Assembly: GCF_933775445.1 (NCBI RefSeq)
Contig: NC_065873.1
Coordinates: forward strand, 14,632,001-14,696,000
DNA: 64,000 nt
Source of the DNA: Argentina anserina
Taxonomy: Eukaryota; Streptophyta; Magnoliopsida; Rosales; Rosaceae
Direction of reading: 5' to 3'
Below, piece after piece: positions 34,180 through 46,200 of the stretch. Below the pieces are notes generated by a model. The model saw only the letters and a list, made by a program, of their open reading frames with translations. It was not told where the DNA came from and did not search any database. A program made the translations under genes and the position numbers. The first letter of the stretch is position 1, and each line of letters starts with the position of its first letter.

Positions 34180-35420
34180 TGCACAAATCAAAGAACAAGT
34201 CAAGCAAATTCTGACTAGTAGATTCAGCAACTACATCACCATAGGATTAAAGTTCCCCAAATACAAGAAATACCACTTCCATGCATTTGTGGATAGCAAC
34301 TTAGAGTACACACTTGCAAAAATATATGTCATCCTAAATGAATATCAGAGATCGTCAGCGTAGAGTGGTTATTACAAGCCAATTTTAAAGCCCGTTTTAC
34401 TGCCAAAACACCATGTGTAAGATCACAGTGAGATAGTGCGAGACATAGAATCAGAAGACTATGAGTCAGGAGAAGAATACAATACTCCTAAAAATGGATC
34501 TGATTCAGGTTCATTAGATCATGAAAGCTCAGATGGAGAAGAGGAATTTACCATATAGCATAACCTGAAGGTGTATGCTAATAGAATTGAGAAGAAAAAT
34601 GTGCCAACCATTGCAGAAATAGAGAATTTGTTAAAACCAGTAATTAGTGAAGATCTTCAACTATACTAGGACAAAGACAATATATATTGTCAGCTCAAAA
34701 TGCACGTTGCTAATACCATATGTCATGTTAAGGTCATCCATTATTACAAAGATGAAAATATGAAAGAAATGGAAAGTCAAATTCATGAACTACTTGAGAA
34801 AAGGTTAATCATACCTTCGAATAGCCCGCATCATGCTCTAGCTTTTCCAGTACGAAATCATGTAGAACAAGTAAGGGGAAAACTAGGATGGTAATTGACT
34901 ACATGGACATCAACAAAAAAAAACCGTTAAAGACGATTATTAGATAGCTCAAGTGAGAGTCCTCATAAATCGTCTCAAATAAGCTAAGATCTTTTCCAAG
35001 TTTGATGCCAAATCACGATTTTGGCAAGTAAAAATGCATCCAAATTTCATAGCCTTAATGCCTTTTGGAACACCGCATGGGCATTACAAATGGCTGGTTA
35101 TGCTGTTTGGTCTCAAGCAGGCTCCGTTTATTTGCAAGTTTCTATCTGGAAAGTTTAATGCAGCAGAATTAAACTATTCCACTTAGAATAAAGAGTTGTT
35201 AGCTCTGATCAAGAGCATCAAAGGCATTTAAGCATTCTTAGGAAACAAATTTGTAGTTAGAACTGACAATAAAAGAGTTCAATATTTAAAAAAAATACAA
35301 ATTAACTAATGTAGCAGATAAAGGAAGAGTACTGAGGTGACAAATGTTTTTATCTCACTATGAATATTATGTGGAAATCATTGTAGATAATAGGAACTTC
35401 TTGTCTGACGCTCTTAATGA
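34180..35420 (+). pseudogene. Caulimovirid protease / reverse transcriptase / RNase H region
   Basis: A protease-like segment near 34260 has FVDSN where an aspartic protease would have D-T/S-G, so its active site is lost. The reverse transcriptase start is seen at 34700-34894 (MESQIHELLEKRLI), and FGLKQAPF lies near 35110. Directly afterwards the sequence jumps to an RNase H type segment (FNAAELNYST, near 35155). The YxDD-bearing palm and thumb, several hundred bases in relatives, are missing. Stops and frame changes are frequent. Inactive. Confidence 0.7.
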
Positions 35421-38400
35421 GACAAATGGCGACATTTCGAAGAGAAGAGGGAGATGAAGATGAAGATGAAATGCGAAATCCTAGGAGAAGGAGAACATAA
35501 CCACATAGTCTTTAGAACATATATAAAAATGGAGATAAGACTGTTGGACCTCTACATGATGGACCAGGCTACCAATTCATTATGTCTTATGAAGCAGCTG
35601 CATCGACTGCGGCTAAAACTCAAGACAAGATTCAACCAGGGAGTTGGGATGAAAAGTCCGATAGAGGTACTTAAGGTTCTGATGAAGAAGAAAAACTCGG
35701 TAAAGAGTATTTGTTGTGTCCCAAGGATACAACCTCAACTGATCGGTCTTAAGGTAAAATACTGGCTTGCTCATCTCAAGCGGCAGACGGTAAAGGCATA
35801 CTAAGTTCGTTGAAGACTGCTGCTTTGTCAAAAAGCATAATAGCCCCTTTTAGGGGAAAATTGGTTGAGGTCACTGGAAAGGAAAATGTTCATGGCTATC
35901 CTTTAAAGTTATTTAAAGAACCAGTATTCATAATAGAGAAGCTCTTGGTCTTCAAGTATAAGATCGTTATGGATAATGTTCTATAAGCTTTCTGTGTGGA
36001 AGACGAAGAACATCGGTTGAGAAGCCTCAATGCCCTGACATAAGAATTATATGGAGTCTATGCAAAAGAAAAAGGAAAGGATTCGAAAGAAGGCGGTGCA
36101 ATGATCAAGTATTTGGAGGATCCTGAAAGCGTACAAGTTACTATTTCAACCCTAAATGAATTAGCTTGGTGGGAATTTCACTAAAAGTTGGAGACTGTAA
36201 AATGCTTCCTTCAACCTTAGCAATAGTGATAGGAGCACAAAGTGTGACGTTCTTAATGTGTTTATGCCCTATTCTTACTCTATGTTACCTCTTATTTAGT
36301 ATGTTTTTGTTTCTTTTGTATGAATAAGTGTCTAGGTAGAGCTTATATCGATTATGAGTGAATTTATAATGAAATTGTGCTAAGTGTTAAGAATCCTTGT
36401 TGAGATATGAATCCTTGTTCGAGTAGGATTCATCATTTCCTATTTCTTTGTTTCTAACGTACTTATTCTTATTATGAAAGACAAATCCATGTTGGAGAAG
36501 GAAAGCAATCCTAGTTGCGCAAGGAAAGAGGAGAGGTTGAAAATCAGTTTCCTAGTAGGTTAAGGAGAGGCTGTGTGACATTGATGGTTTCCTATTGGGA
36601 GTTGGATTTCAAAACTAAGTTGGAGATAGATTTTCAAGGTGTATATGAAGCTATTTTCGTGCATATAAATCGGAATTATCAAGGAGAATAAGATATCCAC
36701 TTAGAAGCCCAATCCATGGAAGAATCAGAAAGCTGTCAGGATTTGTAGTCCAAATTTGACGGGCTCCCCTGGACAGCTCAGATCGAATTAGAAGACGTTC
36801 CTTATATGGATTGAAAGCTCTACAAGTCTATTTTCTGTAGGATTTAGAACCGAATCAATATCTTATTCCTACAGAGAGATATGACCGAATTATTACTCGG
36901 AGGTCCAGTGGGCTTGACAGAATTATCCTAGTCATTGATTTGTTTTGATCCAAGGGCTGTGAGGTAAAGTTGGGATCTTGTTTCTCCTATATATAGAGGC
37001 ACAAATCTATATCAGAATCACCATAAATTCTTGCACCAAAGAAAGTCAAAGGAGGCTGCAACAAATAAATGAGAAAAGGTAAGAAAATCAAACAATGCTG
37101 CAGCAAATGAAGGAAGAAAAATCAAACAAGGCTGCAACCAATAAGATTTTTGCTACCTCCCTAATTCAAAGGAGGAAATTCGTGCAAAAAAAAAAGCATT
37201 AAATGAGGAAGAAGATATGCAATTAATGTCCAATCCTTATCAGAATCAAAATTCTGCCAATGCACGTCATCCATCTTTGACGGACTCCCCTGGACAGCTC
37301 ACGATGAGTTAGACAATGTATGATATATAGATAAAAAGTTACGGAAGTCTATTTTCCAATGCAATTGGAATCACCTCAATAGGTCTTTTCTAGCCAGAGT
37401 TATGGCGACAACAAGGCACAAAGGTCAGTTATGCCGAATTGAGAAAATCTGGGAAACCTAAAACCAATTTGGTTTCAACTTTGTGGACTTTGTGGCCGGC
37501 CTCCCTAGGGTTTTTCCTTTATATATAACGCCTTATTTCCACATAAAAGAATCATCATCCTTGCTCACAAGACTAGCCAAAGTTCTACCTTAAACACTAC
37601 TCATCATCCTCAAAGCCATTCAAGCCGTAAACACCATCTTCCTTTCATTCCATTCGATCCAAAGCGCTATGCCTAGGATTGCCATTCAAGTTGAAGCTGT
37701 GCTGTCTTGTTTTGATACCGTTAAAGAGATTTACAAAGTGTAACTCATTACTTCAATTATGTTTTCGGTTTGGATTCTTAGTGTGATGTTGTGTTTCTGT
37801 TTTTGGCTAGTTCCAAATTTGTGGAATACTCTTATGGAGTTTACGATTTTGCAAGATGTTATAAAGTAGTTCTGATTTTTTTTCTATGATTTCTATGTAG
37901 ATGTCATGAGTTTATAATTCAATGATTTAATGATTCTCTTTCTTGTGCGTTACCTATATGTGATTCAAGGCGCTAAGTTAGTTTTGCATATAGGATTCTT
38001 AAGTGTTTTTGTTAATTTGTTAAAGTAAGTGACATGCTTGACTTGTTAGTAATCACTAGGAATTAACCATGATCCGTTTGTCATCTAAGATGCGCTAAGT
38101 AATTAGATAAGAGATGAATCAATGAAGTGGTAAGATTGAGAATTATATGTTACTTTGTAATTTCTAAGCGCTAAGATAGGATTACCAGGCCATGTTTCGA
38201 GTTAGGGATGCGCTAAAAGTAACCTAGTTCAGCATTAGGTTGTTGTTTGTTCACTCAATACATGTCCGCTAAGGCTCGGTGTTTGCATTGGATGAAATTA
38301 TGATTTCGAAGCTACTTGTGACGTTTTGTTTGGTGATGTTTGTGTGTTGGTTGGTTAATCACATGCATATATTAGTTTAGGTTTTTATTTTCTGTTTTTA

Positions 38401-39280
38401 TACTTATAATCCATAACTATCAAATTCTTTTATCTCTTATGAATTCGTTGTTAAATGTTTGTGATTCTTTGTCATGGCTGGATCCCCGGTTTGTGAACGA
38501 TACCCTCTTGCTTTATACTACTAACGATGCTTACAGGGTTAATATTGATGTCGAGTAATCGAACCGATCAAATAGTTTCTAGTCCATATAATGGGAGATA
38601 TCTTGTAGATGTTCAAGCCGAACAACCTAGAAGCAAAAGTTATGGCTCATTGAGAATGGATTATGCACAATCATTGGACTAAGTCAAACGAAGACCTAGT
38701 AGGTTTCCCAGAAATCATAACTCATGCAGTAAAGAACATTCATCCAGAATGATGCATCTTGAGATTGAAATTCATTTATACCCCTCCAGAATGGGAAGTG
38801 TTAGACGAACGCAAAAATTACATCTCTCCATATCACTATGTGAGAATTATTCAGGGTCCGATCAAGAGTTCAAGAAATTCAGGAAAGAATGGCGATCCCA
38901 AGAATAGCATTCCATGGATAAAAGCCATGTCCATTATATGCATCAAAAACATAGTTCGAAGGGATTATGACTCCAGTCTTTTAGCTAGTGGAGAAAAAAT
39001 CATAGTCACATGATACAATCATCCTTCACCAGATGCATGTGATTTCTTCACTGCTATCATGAGAAATGAAATAGATGGAACTCTAGAAACCACTGTATGG
39101 CTACAGAAAGTAGAGAAAGATAAAGGACACAAAATTCCTTATCATTTTCCATTTGACTCAGATTTAGATGAAAACGAAGACACATAGCAAGAAAGCGACC
39201 ATGAAAGCCAAGATTCTTTGGCAGATTATGATTGTGCATATGAGGAATATCACAATGTCACGAACATGATGGAAAAGTAA
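35421..39280 (+). pseudogene. Downstream viral frame, possibly transactivator-like, split by a solo LTR
   Basis: Broken open stretches before (35454-36221) and after (38576-39280) the solo LTR belong to one ancestral region, since removing the LTR and one TSD copy restores continuous viral DNA. Its place after RNase H and before the promoter is where caulimovirids keep the inclusion-body/transactivator gene. I recognise no diagnostic motif, so that function is inferred only from position. Several stops are present. Confidence 0.45.
36227..38570. repeat. Solo LTR within the viral copy, 2,344 bp
   Basis: The sequence begins TGATAGGAGC and ends CGAACCGATCA (TGAT...ATCA) and is flanked by AATAG on both sides (36222-36226, 38571-38575). 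It holds no element proteins. An internal duplication of about 0.5 kb is visible: CTCCCCTGGACAGCTCA occurs near 36765 and 37286, each followed by its own TATA-like tract (near 36990 and 37515). The type of ends and the size suggest a Ty3/gypsy family. Confidence 0.85.
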
Positions 39281-39469
39281 GAGCTGCCAACGCATCCACA
39301 CAAGGAACGTGAGCTGATGACGCATCCAAACAATAAAAACGTCTCTTTATGCTTTTATGAAATAGTTTGCCGATGCATAATAAACCAAATTTGTTTTTAA
39401 AAGTCAGCAAAGTTAAGATTCATGTCGTCCATTTTCTTAAGTTTTGATTGAAGCCAAGAGGGGAAATGC

Positions 39470-39476
39470 TATATAA
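39470..39476 (+). promoter_or_regulatory. TATA box of the viral promoter
   Basis: TATATAA in GCTATATAAGGAGG, followed by a purine-rich (GAGAGA) leader. The position, after the last frame and before the leader, fits the pregenomic RNA promoter of a caulimovirid. A MITE now separates it from the rest of the leader. Confidence 0.6.
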
Positions 39477-39853
39477 GGAGGGTGAAATTCTTTGCGAATG
39501 AACGAGAGAGAGAGAGGTTAGAAGAGAGAGAAAATCAGAAGAACTTAAGCTTTTCAGGAAGACGGGAAAACCAGTCTATTAGTGTTCTAGTATATTGAGT
39601 ATATAGTAGTGTGAACTAGGAGTGGACATAAAAAACGGAAATCCCGATCCCGTCCTCTTTCATAATAGTGGGACGGGATGTGGGACAAATAATTTATATC
39701 CCGCTTCGTCTCGTCACGTCCCACCTTTAATGAAAACTTAAAAATTCATATATATTTGTATCAAAATGAAACTAATTTATGTTTTTAATAACTCCAAAAT
39801 TATATCAACTCAGATAGTAATGGTAAATTATAATATTTTTTTTAACATAATAT

Positions 39854-40038
39854 TGTTTGAGGATGAAATACTTGTATATTATTGAATGATATGGGGGCCT
39901 ATATATAAGCATTTACAACACCACAATCCCGTAGGATTCGGAGTCCTAATCTACTACGGAGATGCTAATCTATCTCCTAACAGGAAACCTATTAGGCTAA
40001 GACACACACAAGGGTAGAATAGTAATTCTCCCGGAACA
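39854..40038 (-). repeat. 3' LTR of Copia copy B
   Basis: Runs TGTTCC to AAACA on the minus strand, with a TATATATAGGC-type core (here TATATATAAGC on the plus strand) and a CAATAATA tract. It is identical to the 5' LTR apart from one A/G difference. Confidence 0.95.
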
Positions 40039-40047
40039 CTCCCCCTT
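40039..40047 (-). other. Polypurine tract of Copia copy B
   Basis: AAGGGGGAG on the minus strand lies directly before the 3' LTR; it would prime plus-strand synthesis. Confidence 0.85.
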
Positions 40048-40225
40048 GTGTCGCATGCCTAGGTTGCATGGTGCACACATCGTTGCCTCGGTAAAAACCT
40101 TGTCAAGCAAAACAAAAACCTCTTGGGTAAAACAAAAGCTTGATCGAAGGGAAAAAGAGCACAACGCACCAACTACTTAAGGATCTTAACATGTGATGTA
40201 GACTCCCCCTGAAGTCTACCAAACT

Positions 40226-40969
40226 CTAATGTTCCGATAAACGACGCATGCCAATGCTCTTCACATGTTTCACAAAAGTAGATTTAGGCAAAGACTTGGT
40301 GAACAAATCCGCAACATTGGATTCTGAACTCACTTGATTGATCTGAACATTCAAGAACTTCTGTTGTTGAACGTTGTAGAAGAACTTAGGCGAAATATGC
40401 TTGGTGTTGTCTCCCTTGATGAAACCTAACTTCGTCTGCTCTATGCAAGCAGCATTATCTTCATAAATGCACGTAGGTTGATTAGTTGTAGAGACTAATC
40501 CACAAGAATCACGAATATAGCGAACAAGTGATCGTAGCCAAACACATTCTTTCACTGCTTCATGGAGAGCGATGATCTCCGCGTGATTCGAAGAAGTAGC
40601 AACAAGAGATTGCTTTGTGGATCTCCAAGATATCGCCGTATTCCCAATGGTAAACACATAACCGGTTTGAGAACGAGCCTTGTGAGGGTCAGAGAGGTAC
40701 CCTGCGTCGGCATAACCAACTAACAAGTTGTTTGGAGTCTTTGCATCGGGGGAAAGAGCTGCACGGGACCGGTGGCTGCTCTCGGCACCGCGCACGGTCT
40801 CCACGCCATGGCGGCCGGCGGCGTCGCTGCGGCGTACGGCGGCAAGGCCGGGGTCGGCGACGGCGGTGGTGTGGGGAGATACCGTGGCGGTGTTCTCTCT
40901 GCAATAGGGGTAGAACAATCCCATGTCAATGGAACCTTTCAAGTATCGAAACAAATGCTTGATTCCATT
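40226..40969 (-). pseudogene. Copia RNase H, cut off from RT by a TAG stop
   Basis: The frame runs on in phase from the reverse transcriptase but is separated by a TAG (40967-40969) where copy A has TGG (Trp). LFRYLKGSIDMG is followed by a GC-rich insert of about 50 residues, rich in Pro, Ala and Arg. RNase H proper then follows: LLVGYADAGYLSDPHKARSQ and ATSSNHAEIIALHEAVKECV, with the Asp and Glu of the active site. It ends ...RRLSEH. RNase H removes the RNA strand after cDNA synthesis. Confidence 0.85.
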
Positions 40970-42070
40970 CTAATGACGTAGCGTAGGTGCGGAGCTAAAT
41001 CTAGCCAATAAGTTCACTGCGAAAGATATGTCCGGTCTAGTGCATTGAGCAAGATACAATAGTGCCCCAATCGCACTAAGGTATGGAACTTCAAGACCAA
41101 GAACTTCTTCATCATCCTCTTTAGGACGGAAGGGATCCTTCTTGATATCTAGACTTCGGACGACCATGGGAGTAGACAATGGACTGCATAGATCCATATT
41201 GAAACATCGAAGCATCTTCTGCGTGTAATTTGACTGATGCACTAAGATGCCGTGGGCCCTATGCACAAGCTTAAGGCCGAGACAGAATTTCGTCCTCCCT
41301 AGGTCTTTCATCTCAAATTCCGACTTTAGATAAGACACGGTCTCTTCAATCTCATCAAGAGTACCGATTATGTTCATGTCATCAACGTAGACCGCAACGA
41401 TGACGAATCCGGAATTTGTCTTTCGTATGAACACGCATGGGCATAGTTCATCATTCTTGTAACCCCTTCTCACCAAGTATTGATGCAATCGATTGTACCA
41501 CATTCTTCCGGATTGCTTTAACCCGTACAATGAACGAGGTAATCTGACTGCATGAGCACTCCGTGGTCTGGAGGCACTTGATGGAGGTAAAGGTAGTCCC
41601 TCAGGAGCTTTCATGTATATCTCTGCGTCAAGATCCCCATAGAGATAAGCTGTGACCATATCCATAAGCTGCATGTTTAGTGTTTCGGACACTACCAGAC
41701 TAATAAGGTAGCGGAAGGTAATGATGTCCATAACAGGAGAATAAGTCTCTTCATAGTCAATACCAGGTCGTTGTGAGAATCCTTGCGCCACGAGTCTTGC
41801 CTTATAACGCACGATCTCGTTCATCTCATTACGCTTACGAACGAAGACCCATTTATGTCCAACAGGTTTGACATCTCTTGGAGTCAATTCAACCTTTCCG
41901 AAGACTTTTCGCTTCGCTAATGAGTCAAGTTCTGCCTGGATTGCTTCCGTCCACTTCGGCCAATCTGCTCTGCGTTCGCATTCAGCTACAGACCGAGGTT
42001 CAACGTCGTCTTCAGATATGATCTCAAGTGCGACGGAATAAGCGAAAACGTCATCAATGCATGTTGTGGC
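40970..42070 (-). pseudogene. Copia reverse transcriptase
   Basis: The frame continues in phase from the integrase after a TGA at 42071-42073; copy A has CGA-type sequence at this point, so a single C-to-T change explains the stop. Counting from the first Met at 41887, HKWVFVRKRN is at 11-20, RLVAQGFSQRPGIDYEETYS at 31-50, YLYGDLDAEIYMKAPEGLP near 81-99, and the catalytic YVDD at 167-170. All core motifs are kept. The nonsense codons on both sides mean a full Pol is not made without readthrough. Confidence 0.9.
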
Positions 42071-44212
42071 TCAGTTTCGGACCGACTGCTCACTTGTGTA
42101 GTTCACTGAGATTTCGTTGTTCTCTGGCATCAAACAAGGTTCCATAGCGTCCCACGGAAACACTTGAGTTGATTCATGGACATAGCTGTAATCAGAGACA
42201 ACTTCATACGATGGTGATTCATCGTTGATGACGCGCTGTGCCTTAGTCATTCGCTTCTTTCTAGGTTTTGAATCCCTAGAGTTTATCGGTCTCCCCCTTT
42301 TTCTTTGAGGAGCCGAGGCCGAAGCTGCTCCATGCCGGGCCATCTCAGCATCGTCGCCACAAGGGGCGCCGGCAACACCACGGCGTACGGTGGTGCCGCC
42401 GTCGGCCTCCGTCCCACTGTCAGGGGCGGTGCCAACGTTGCTAGGTCCAGGAGCTTGTCTTCCACGCCCGTATTTCGGGACATCCAACCGTGCCGGTACG
42501 TTCGCAGCGGGTATGTTTGATCTCGTCACTTTAGCAATATCTACAAAGCCGTCGGGCATTGAATCCGCGACTTTCTGGAGGTCGATAATGCGTTGCACTT
42601 CTAACTCACTTTGAGCAGTGCGGGGATCATAATGAGACATAGTGGGGACACACCACGTCAATTCCTGACGTTCATTTGGAATGATAACATTCCCATCTCC
42701 CCCTAACGACGGGAAGCATGTCTCATCAAAGTGACAATCTGCAAATCTTACAGTAAAGAGATCTCCGGTGGTTGGTTCTAAGTAGCGGACAATCGTTGGG
42801 GAATTATAGCCAACATAGATACCTAATCGTCTCTGAGGACCCATCTTAGTACGCAGCGGAGGCATAATAGGCACATAAACGGCGCAACCAAAGATGCGTA
42901 AGTATGAAATATTGGGTTCGTAACCAGTTACCATCTGGTACGCACTAAATGCTTGGTTAGCCGCGGGTCGGAAACGAATAAGTGTCGCTGCATGCAACAC
43001 TGCATATCCCCACGCAGAGACCGGCAGGTTAGTACCCATAACCATTGCCCAAGCAACAAGCTGAATACGCTTGATGGTAGCCTCTGCTAGACCGTTCTGT
43101 GAATGAACATGAGGAACAGGATGTTCAACTTCGATCCCAATAGACATGCAATAATCATCAAAAGTTTTGGAGGTGAATTCTCCAGCATTATCCAAACGAA
43201 TGGATTTGATAGGATAATCGGGGTGGTGAGCCCGGAGTTTGATGATCTCAGCTAATAACTTAGCAAATGCAGCATTCCTTGTGGATAGCAAAGCGACGTG
43301 TGACCAACGCGTCGATGCATCAACCAATACCATAAAATATCGAAAAGGTCCGCATTCTGGTTGAATAGGTCCACAAATGTCACATTGGATACGTTGTAAG
43401 AATGGAATGTTCTCGGTTGAAGCCTTAGCAAAAGAAGGACTTCCTTGAAATTTAGCAAGAGAACAAGCTTTGCAAAACAAGCGATGGGCATCAGAAATTG
43501 CCATGGAGGCATGTGAAAGCACGGGAGGCATCACAAGCTCCTGTGAAGGAGGGGATGCCGCCACCGACGGCATGAAAGCCGTGGAGCTGCCGAGTGAGGC
43601 ATGCTCGGCCTCACCATGCGGTGCATGGGTCGGCACGGCCTCACCGTGCGGAGCACGGATGAGGTGATCCTCCAATCGCTTCCGGGACTTGAAAAATGGA
43701 TGACCATGTGAATTCTTAAGAATTCTAATCATCATATCACGTTCAGGGTGCCCGAGACGGGCATGCCAAAGCATATAAGAGTCTGAATCACAAAAGTTGC
43801 GTTCAACCGCATATGATTCAAAGATCCGAATGGAAATAAGATACAAACCATTCCCAAGACTCTTCATCTTCTCTAAGATGCGGCGATGGCCTGCTTTCTC
43901 AGAGGTAACGCAAAGATATTCCTCTCCATTCTCAACATAAGTATCGAGGTGAAAACCATTGGCACGTATGTCCTTAAAACTTAGCAAGGTGCGGGGAGAC
44001 TTCGGCGCATAAAGAGCGTCTACGACGTTAAGAGTCGTACCATTAGGCAACATGAAAGAAGCAGTGCCTCTTCCTTGAATGATGGATTTCGAGCCAATCA
44101 TTGTAGTCATCGAAGAAGTCGAAAACACTAGATCCGTGAACAACTGCCTGTGCCGTAGGACAGTGTGGGTGGTTCCGCAATCAGCTAGACATTCGATTTC
44201 ACCGCGGGACAT
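42071..44212 (-). CDS. Copia protease-integrase polyprotein (pol, 5' part)
   Basis: 713 residues. The retropepsin-like site is LADCGTTHTV (Asp11). The zinc-binding motif is H150, H155, C247, C250; the gap between the His and Cys pairs is unusually long because a GC-rich insert of about 65 residues (178-245) is present. The integrase core has D278, D341 and E377, giving 35 residues between the last two as in D,D35E enzymes. A second GC-rich insert (about 600-640) lies in the hinge before reverse transcriptase. The ATG follows directly after TTTTGTAG, a candidate splice acceptor, and is 920 bp downstream of the gag stop. The frame ends at a TGA that is probably a recent mutation. Confidence 0.92.
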   Translation of the reverse strand: MSRGEIECLADCGTTHTVLRHRQLFTDLVFSTSSMTTMIGSKSIIQGRGTASFMLPNGTTLNVVDALYAPKSPRTLLSFKDIRANGFHLDTYVENGEEYLCVTSEKAGHRRILEKMKSLGNGLYLISIRIFESYAVERNFCDSDSYMLWHARLGHPERDMMIRILKNSHGHPFFKSRKRLEDHLIRAPHGEAVPTHAPHGEAEHASLGSSTAFMPSVAASPPSQELVMPPVLSHASMAISDAHRLFCKACSLAKFQGSPSFAKASTENIPFLQRIQCDICGPIQPECGPFRYFMVLVDASTRWSHVALLSTRNAAFAKLLAEIIKLRAHHPDYPIKSIRLDNAGEFTSKTFDDYCMSIGIEVEHPVPHVHSQNGLAEATIKRIQLVAWAMVMGTNLPVSAWGYAVLHAATLIRFRPAANQAFSAYQMVTGYEPNISYLRIFGCAVYVPIMPPLRTKMGPQRRLGIYVGYNSPTIVRYLEPTTGDLFTVRFADCHFDETCFPSLGGDGNVIIPNERQELTWCVPTMSHYDPRTAQSELEVQRIIDLQKVADSMPDGFVDIAKVTRSNIPAANVPARLDVPKYGRGRQAPGPSNVGTAPDSGTEADGGTTVRRGVAGAPCGDDAEMARHGAASASAPQRKRGRPINSRDSKPRKKRMTKAQRVINDESPSYEVVSDYSYVHESTQVFPWDAMEPCLMPENNEISVNYTSEQSVRN

Positions 44213-45132
44213 CTACAAAATGACAATTAAGAGAGTCAGCGACACGGGAACAATTCTATACAATACGCCGTAGGATATTGTAAGAATGGGAATCGGAACG
44301 AAGGTCGATCCCATCGAATGTATCACATGGCAATAGTACTACATTCTTCAACTAAAGAGTTGGAAATCATGGTATTGAAGCAGTGAAATACCAAACAGTA
44401 AACTAGGGTGGTATAAACCATCCAAAAATGGTGTGGAAACACACACAAAGAGTACCGGTGAGTGCATATAAAGAACTCTAAACCGGGTGAATTTTGGACG
44501 AGGAAAACGTGGCAGCAGGGGCTGCTGCAATATGCCGGAAGAATCACGAGAAAATGACGAAAAAATCGTCGAAAAACTCGGTGGAAAACCGGCGGCACCT
44601 ATTGCCGGAAAGACCGGCCGGCGGCTGTCGAAACTGGCCGGTATGGAGGCCTGGACTTCAGGTCCGACAAGGGACGCCGGCAGGAACCGAGTGGCGGTGC
44701 CGGAAACGCCGGGAAATGGCCGGAAGACGGCGAATACGCCGGCAAAACGTGCCGGAAACGCCGGAATAGTAACCGGGGCCGGCCAAGGCAAAACGACGTC
44801 GTTTTCGACGTTCCGAGGTTCGTTTTCCGAATTTTAAGTTCCAAATTCACAATGTAGTGCTATTGGGGTCCCATGTGACCCAAAAAGCGTCCAATTTAAA
44901 AACCACGTGAGTTGCACACGTTGATCATCATGCTAAGTGTCGGATAAATAAGATTCTCAAAGAGATCGTCTTGTAAGCAAGAAATGAGAAATTTTATTGA
45001 ATGCCAATCTTTAATACATCACACATAAACTTCTAATTCCAAAATCAAAAGACTATTACAAAGTCAATGAAAATAACAATGGCGGTCGGCCATAACAATA
45101 CTTGAATCATAAAGCTAAAGAAGCTAAAACGA
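44213..45132 (-). other. Non-coding spacer between gag and pol, possible intron part
   Basis: No frame connects gag to pol. On the minus strand the spacer holds AATAAA at 44993-44998, about 135 bp after the gag stop, then a GC-rich CCGGCG-repeat stretch (44490-44810). It ends CTCTCTTAATTGTCATTTTG|TAG before the pol ATG: a pyrimidine tract, a branch-like TTAAT and an AG. Confidence 0.7.
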
Positions 45133-46200
45133 CTAATCAAAGTCGGGAGTATCCATGGTAGCAACCGGAGGCCTAGCTTTAGAAGCAAGGGGCTCGGGTT
45201 TCATGGAGATATGGTGAGTCTCGATCTCATGGTCCTCATCCACATGATTCGATTCGGGTTGTAGAAACTTCTTGTAGGCGGAGTAAGCCTTGATCATCTC
45301 TTTGCTAGCGCGACAATCGCGATTAAAGTGCTTGAAGGAGCCACATTTGAAGCATGGAGACTTGCCATTACCGGAAGTGGAGGCATTAGGAGGCGCACAG
45401 CCTCCTTGGAGTGTGGGATGGGGACGGCCTCCCCCTGAGGGTGCGGCGCCGCCACCATCACGGGTCCATGTATTGGACCGAGGCCGAGATCGGCCTTGTT
45501 GCCTCCCACCACGAGAGTTGTTATTTTGGTGCTGATATGGAGCGTTCCTTGATTGATTCTTTTGCTTAGGAGCTTTCCCATAGTTAGCCTGTGGCGTAGA
45601 AATTCTTTTAGTGCCAACAGGTCTATTGTTGTTGTTGAGGAGAATCTCAGAATGTCTCTCCTTCTTAGCTAAGAGTGCCATTAAGTCGGCAAAAGACCGG
45701 ATCTTCCCTTCCTCTACATGAGTACGGTACGTATGAGCTTGAACCTCATAGTTGATTGGAAATGTGTCCAATGTCTTATTGAGAAGATCGAGGTCGGTCT
45801 TGATGACACCAACGGTGCCAAGATCGGATTGCAAGCATAGCATATCCTGATTGAAATCATCCACTCTCTTATAGTCCAATAGACGGATGTTGTCCCATCT
45901 AACGGTCAATTCAGGAAGAAGCTTATCATGAACGTTATTGTACCGCAAGCGTAGTTTGTCCCATAATTCTTTAGGATCTTTTACGTTCAAGTATTGCCTC
46001 TTGAGAGTTGCATGGATGTGACGTCTCATGAAGATGAGAGTCTGAGTCTTAGCCATGGGTGGGAAATCAGCAGGAGGGTCGGCAAACATGCCTTCAATCC
46101 CTCGGCTCTCGAAAGCGAGTTCCATGTCGGAAACCCAGCGGTGGTATTCCTTTCCTTCTAGATCAAGAAGGCCAAATTCCGGTCGAGATGGCGATGACAT
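45133..46200 (-). CDS. Copia Gag
   Basis: 355 residues, one intact frame. The N-terminal half is the plant Copia gag domain (WDKLRLRYNNVHDKLLPELT, near 85-105). A basic, Gly/Asn/Arg-rich region and a GC-rich Gly/Pro insert (about 230-275) precede the CCHC knuckle CFKCGSFKHFNRDC (283-296). Gag forms the virus-like particle and binds element RNA. The ATG sits directly after TTTTGTAG, the same sequence that precedes the pol ATG. Confidence 0.93.
   Translation of the reverse strand: MSSPSRPEFGLLDLEGKEYHRWVSDMELAFESRGIEGMFADPPADFPPMAKTQTLIFMRRHIHATLKRQYLNVKDPKELWDKLRLRYNNVHDKLLPELTVRWDNIRLLDYKRVDDFNQDMLCLQSDLGTVGVIKTDLDLLNKTLDTFPINYEVQAHTYRTHVEEGKIRSFADLMALLAKKERHSEILLNNNNRPVGTKRISTPQANYGKAPKQKNQSRNAPYQHQNNNSRGGRQQGRSRPRSNTWTRDGGGAAPSGGGRPHPTLQGGCAPPNASTSGNGKSPCFKCGSFKHFNRDCRASKEMIKAYSAYKKFLQPESNHVDEDHEIETHHISMKPEPLASKARPPVATMDTPDFD

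Noticed and set aside
40689..40981. Additional frames on both strands over the RNase H insert
   Set aside because: Shadows of the GC-rich insert in the true minus-strand pol frame.
44348..44850. Several overlapping frames in the Copia gag-pol spacer
   Set aside because: The CCGGCG-rich repeats keep many frames open; no domain, and the best reading is an untranslated or intronic spacer.
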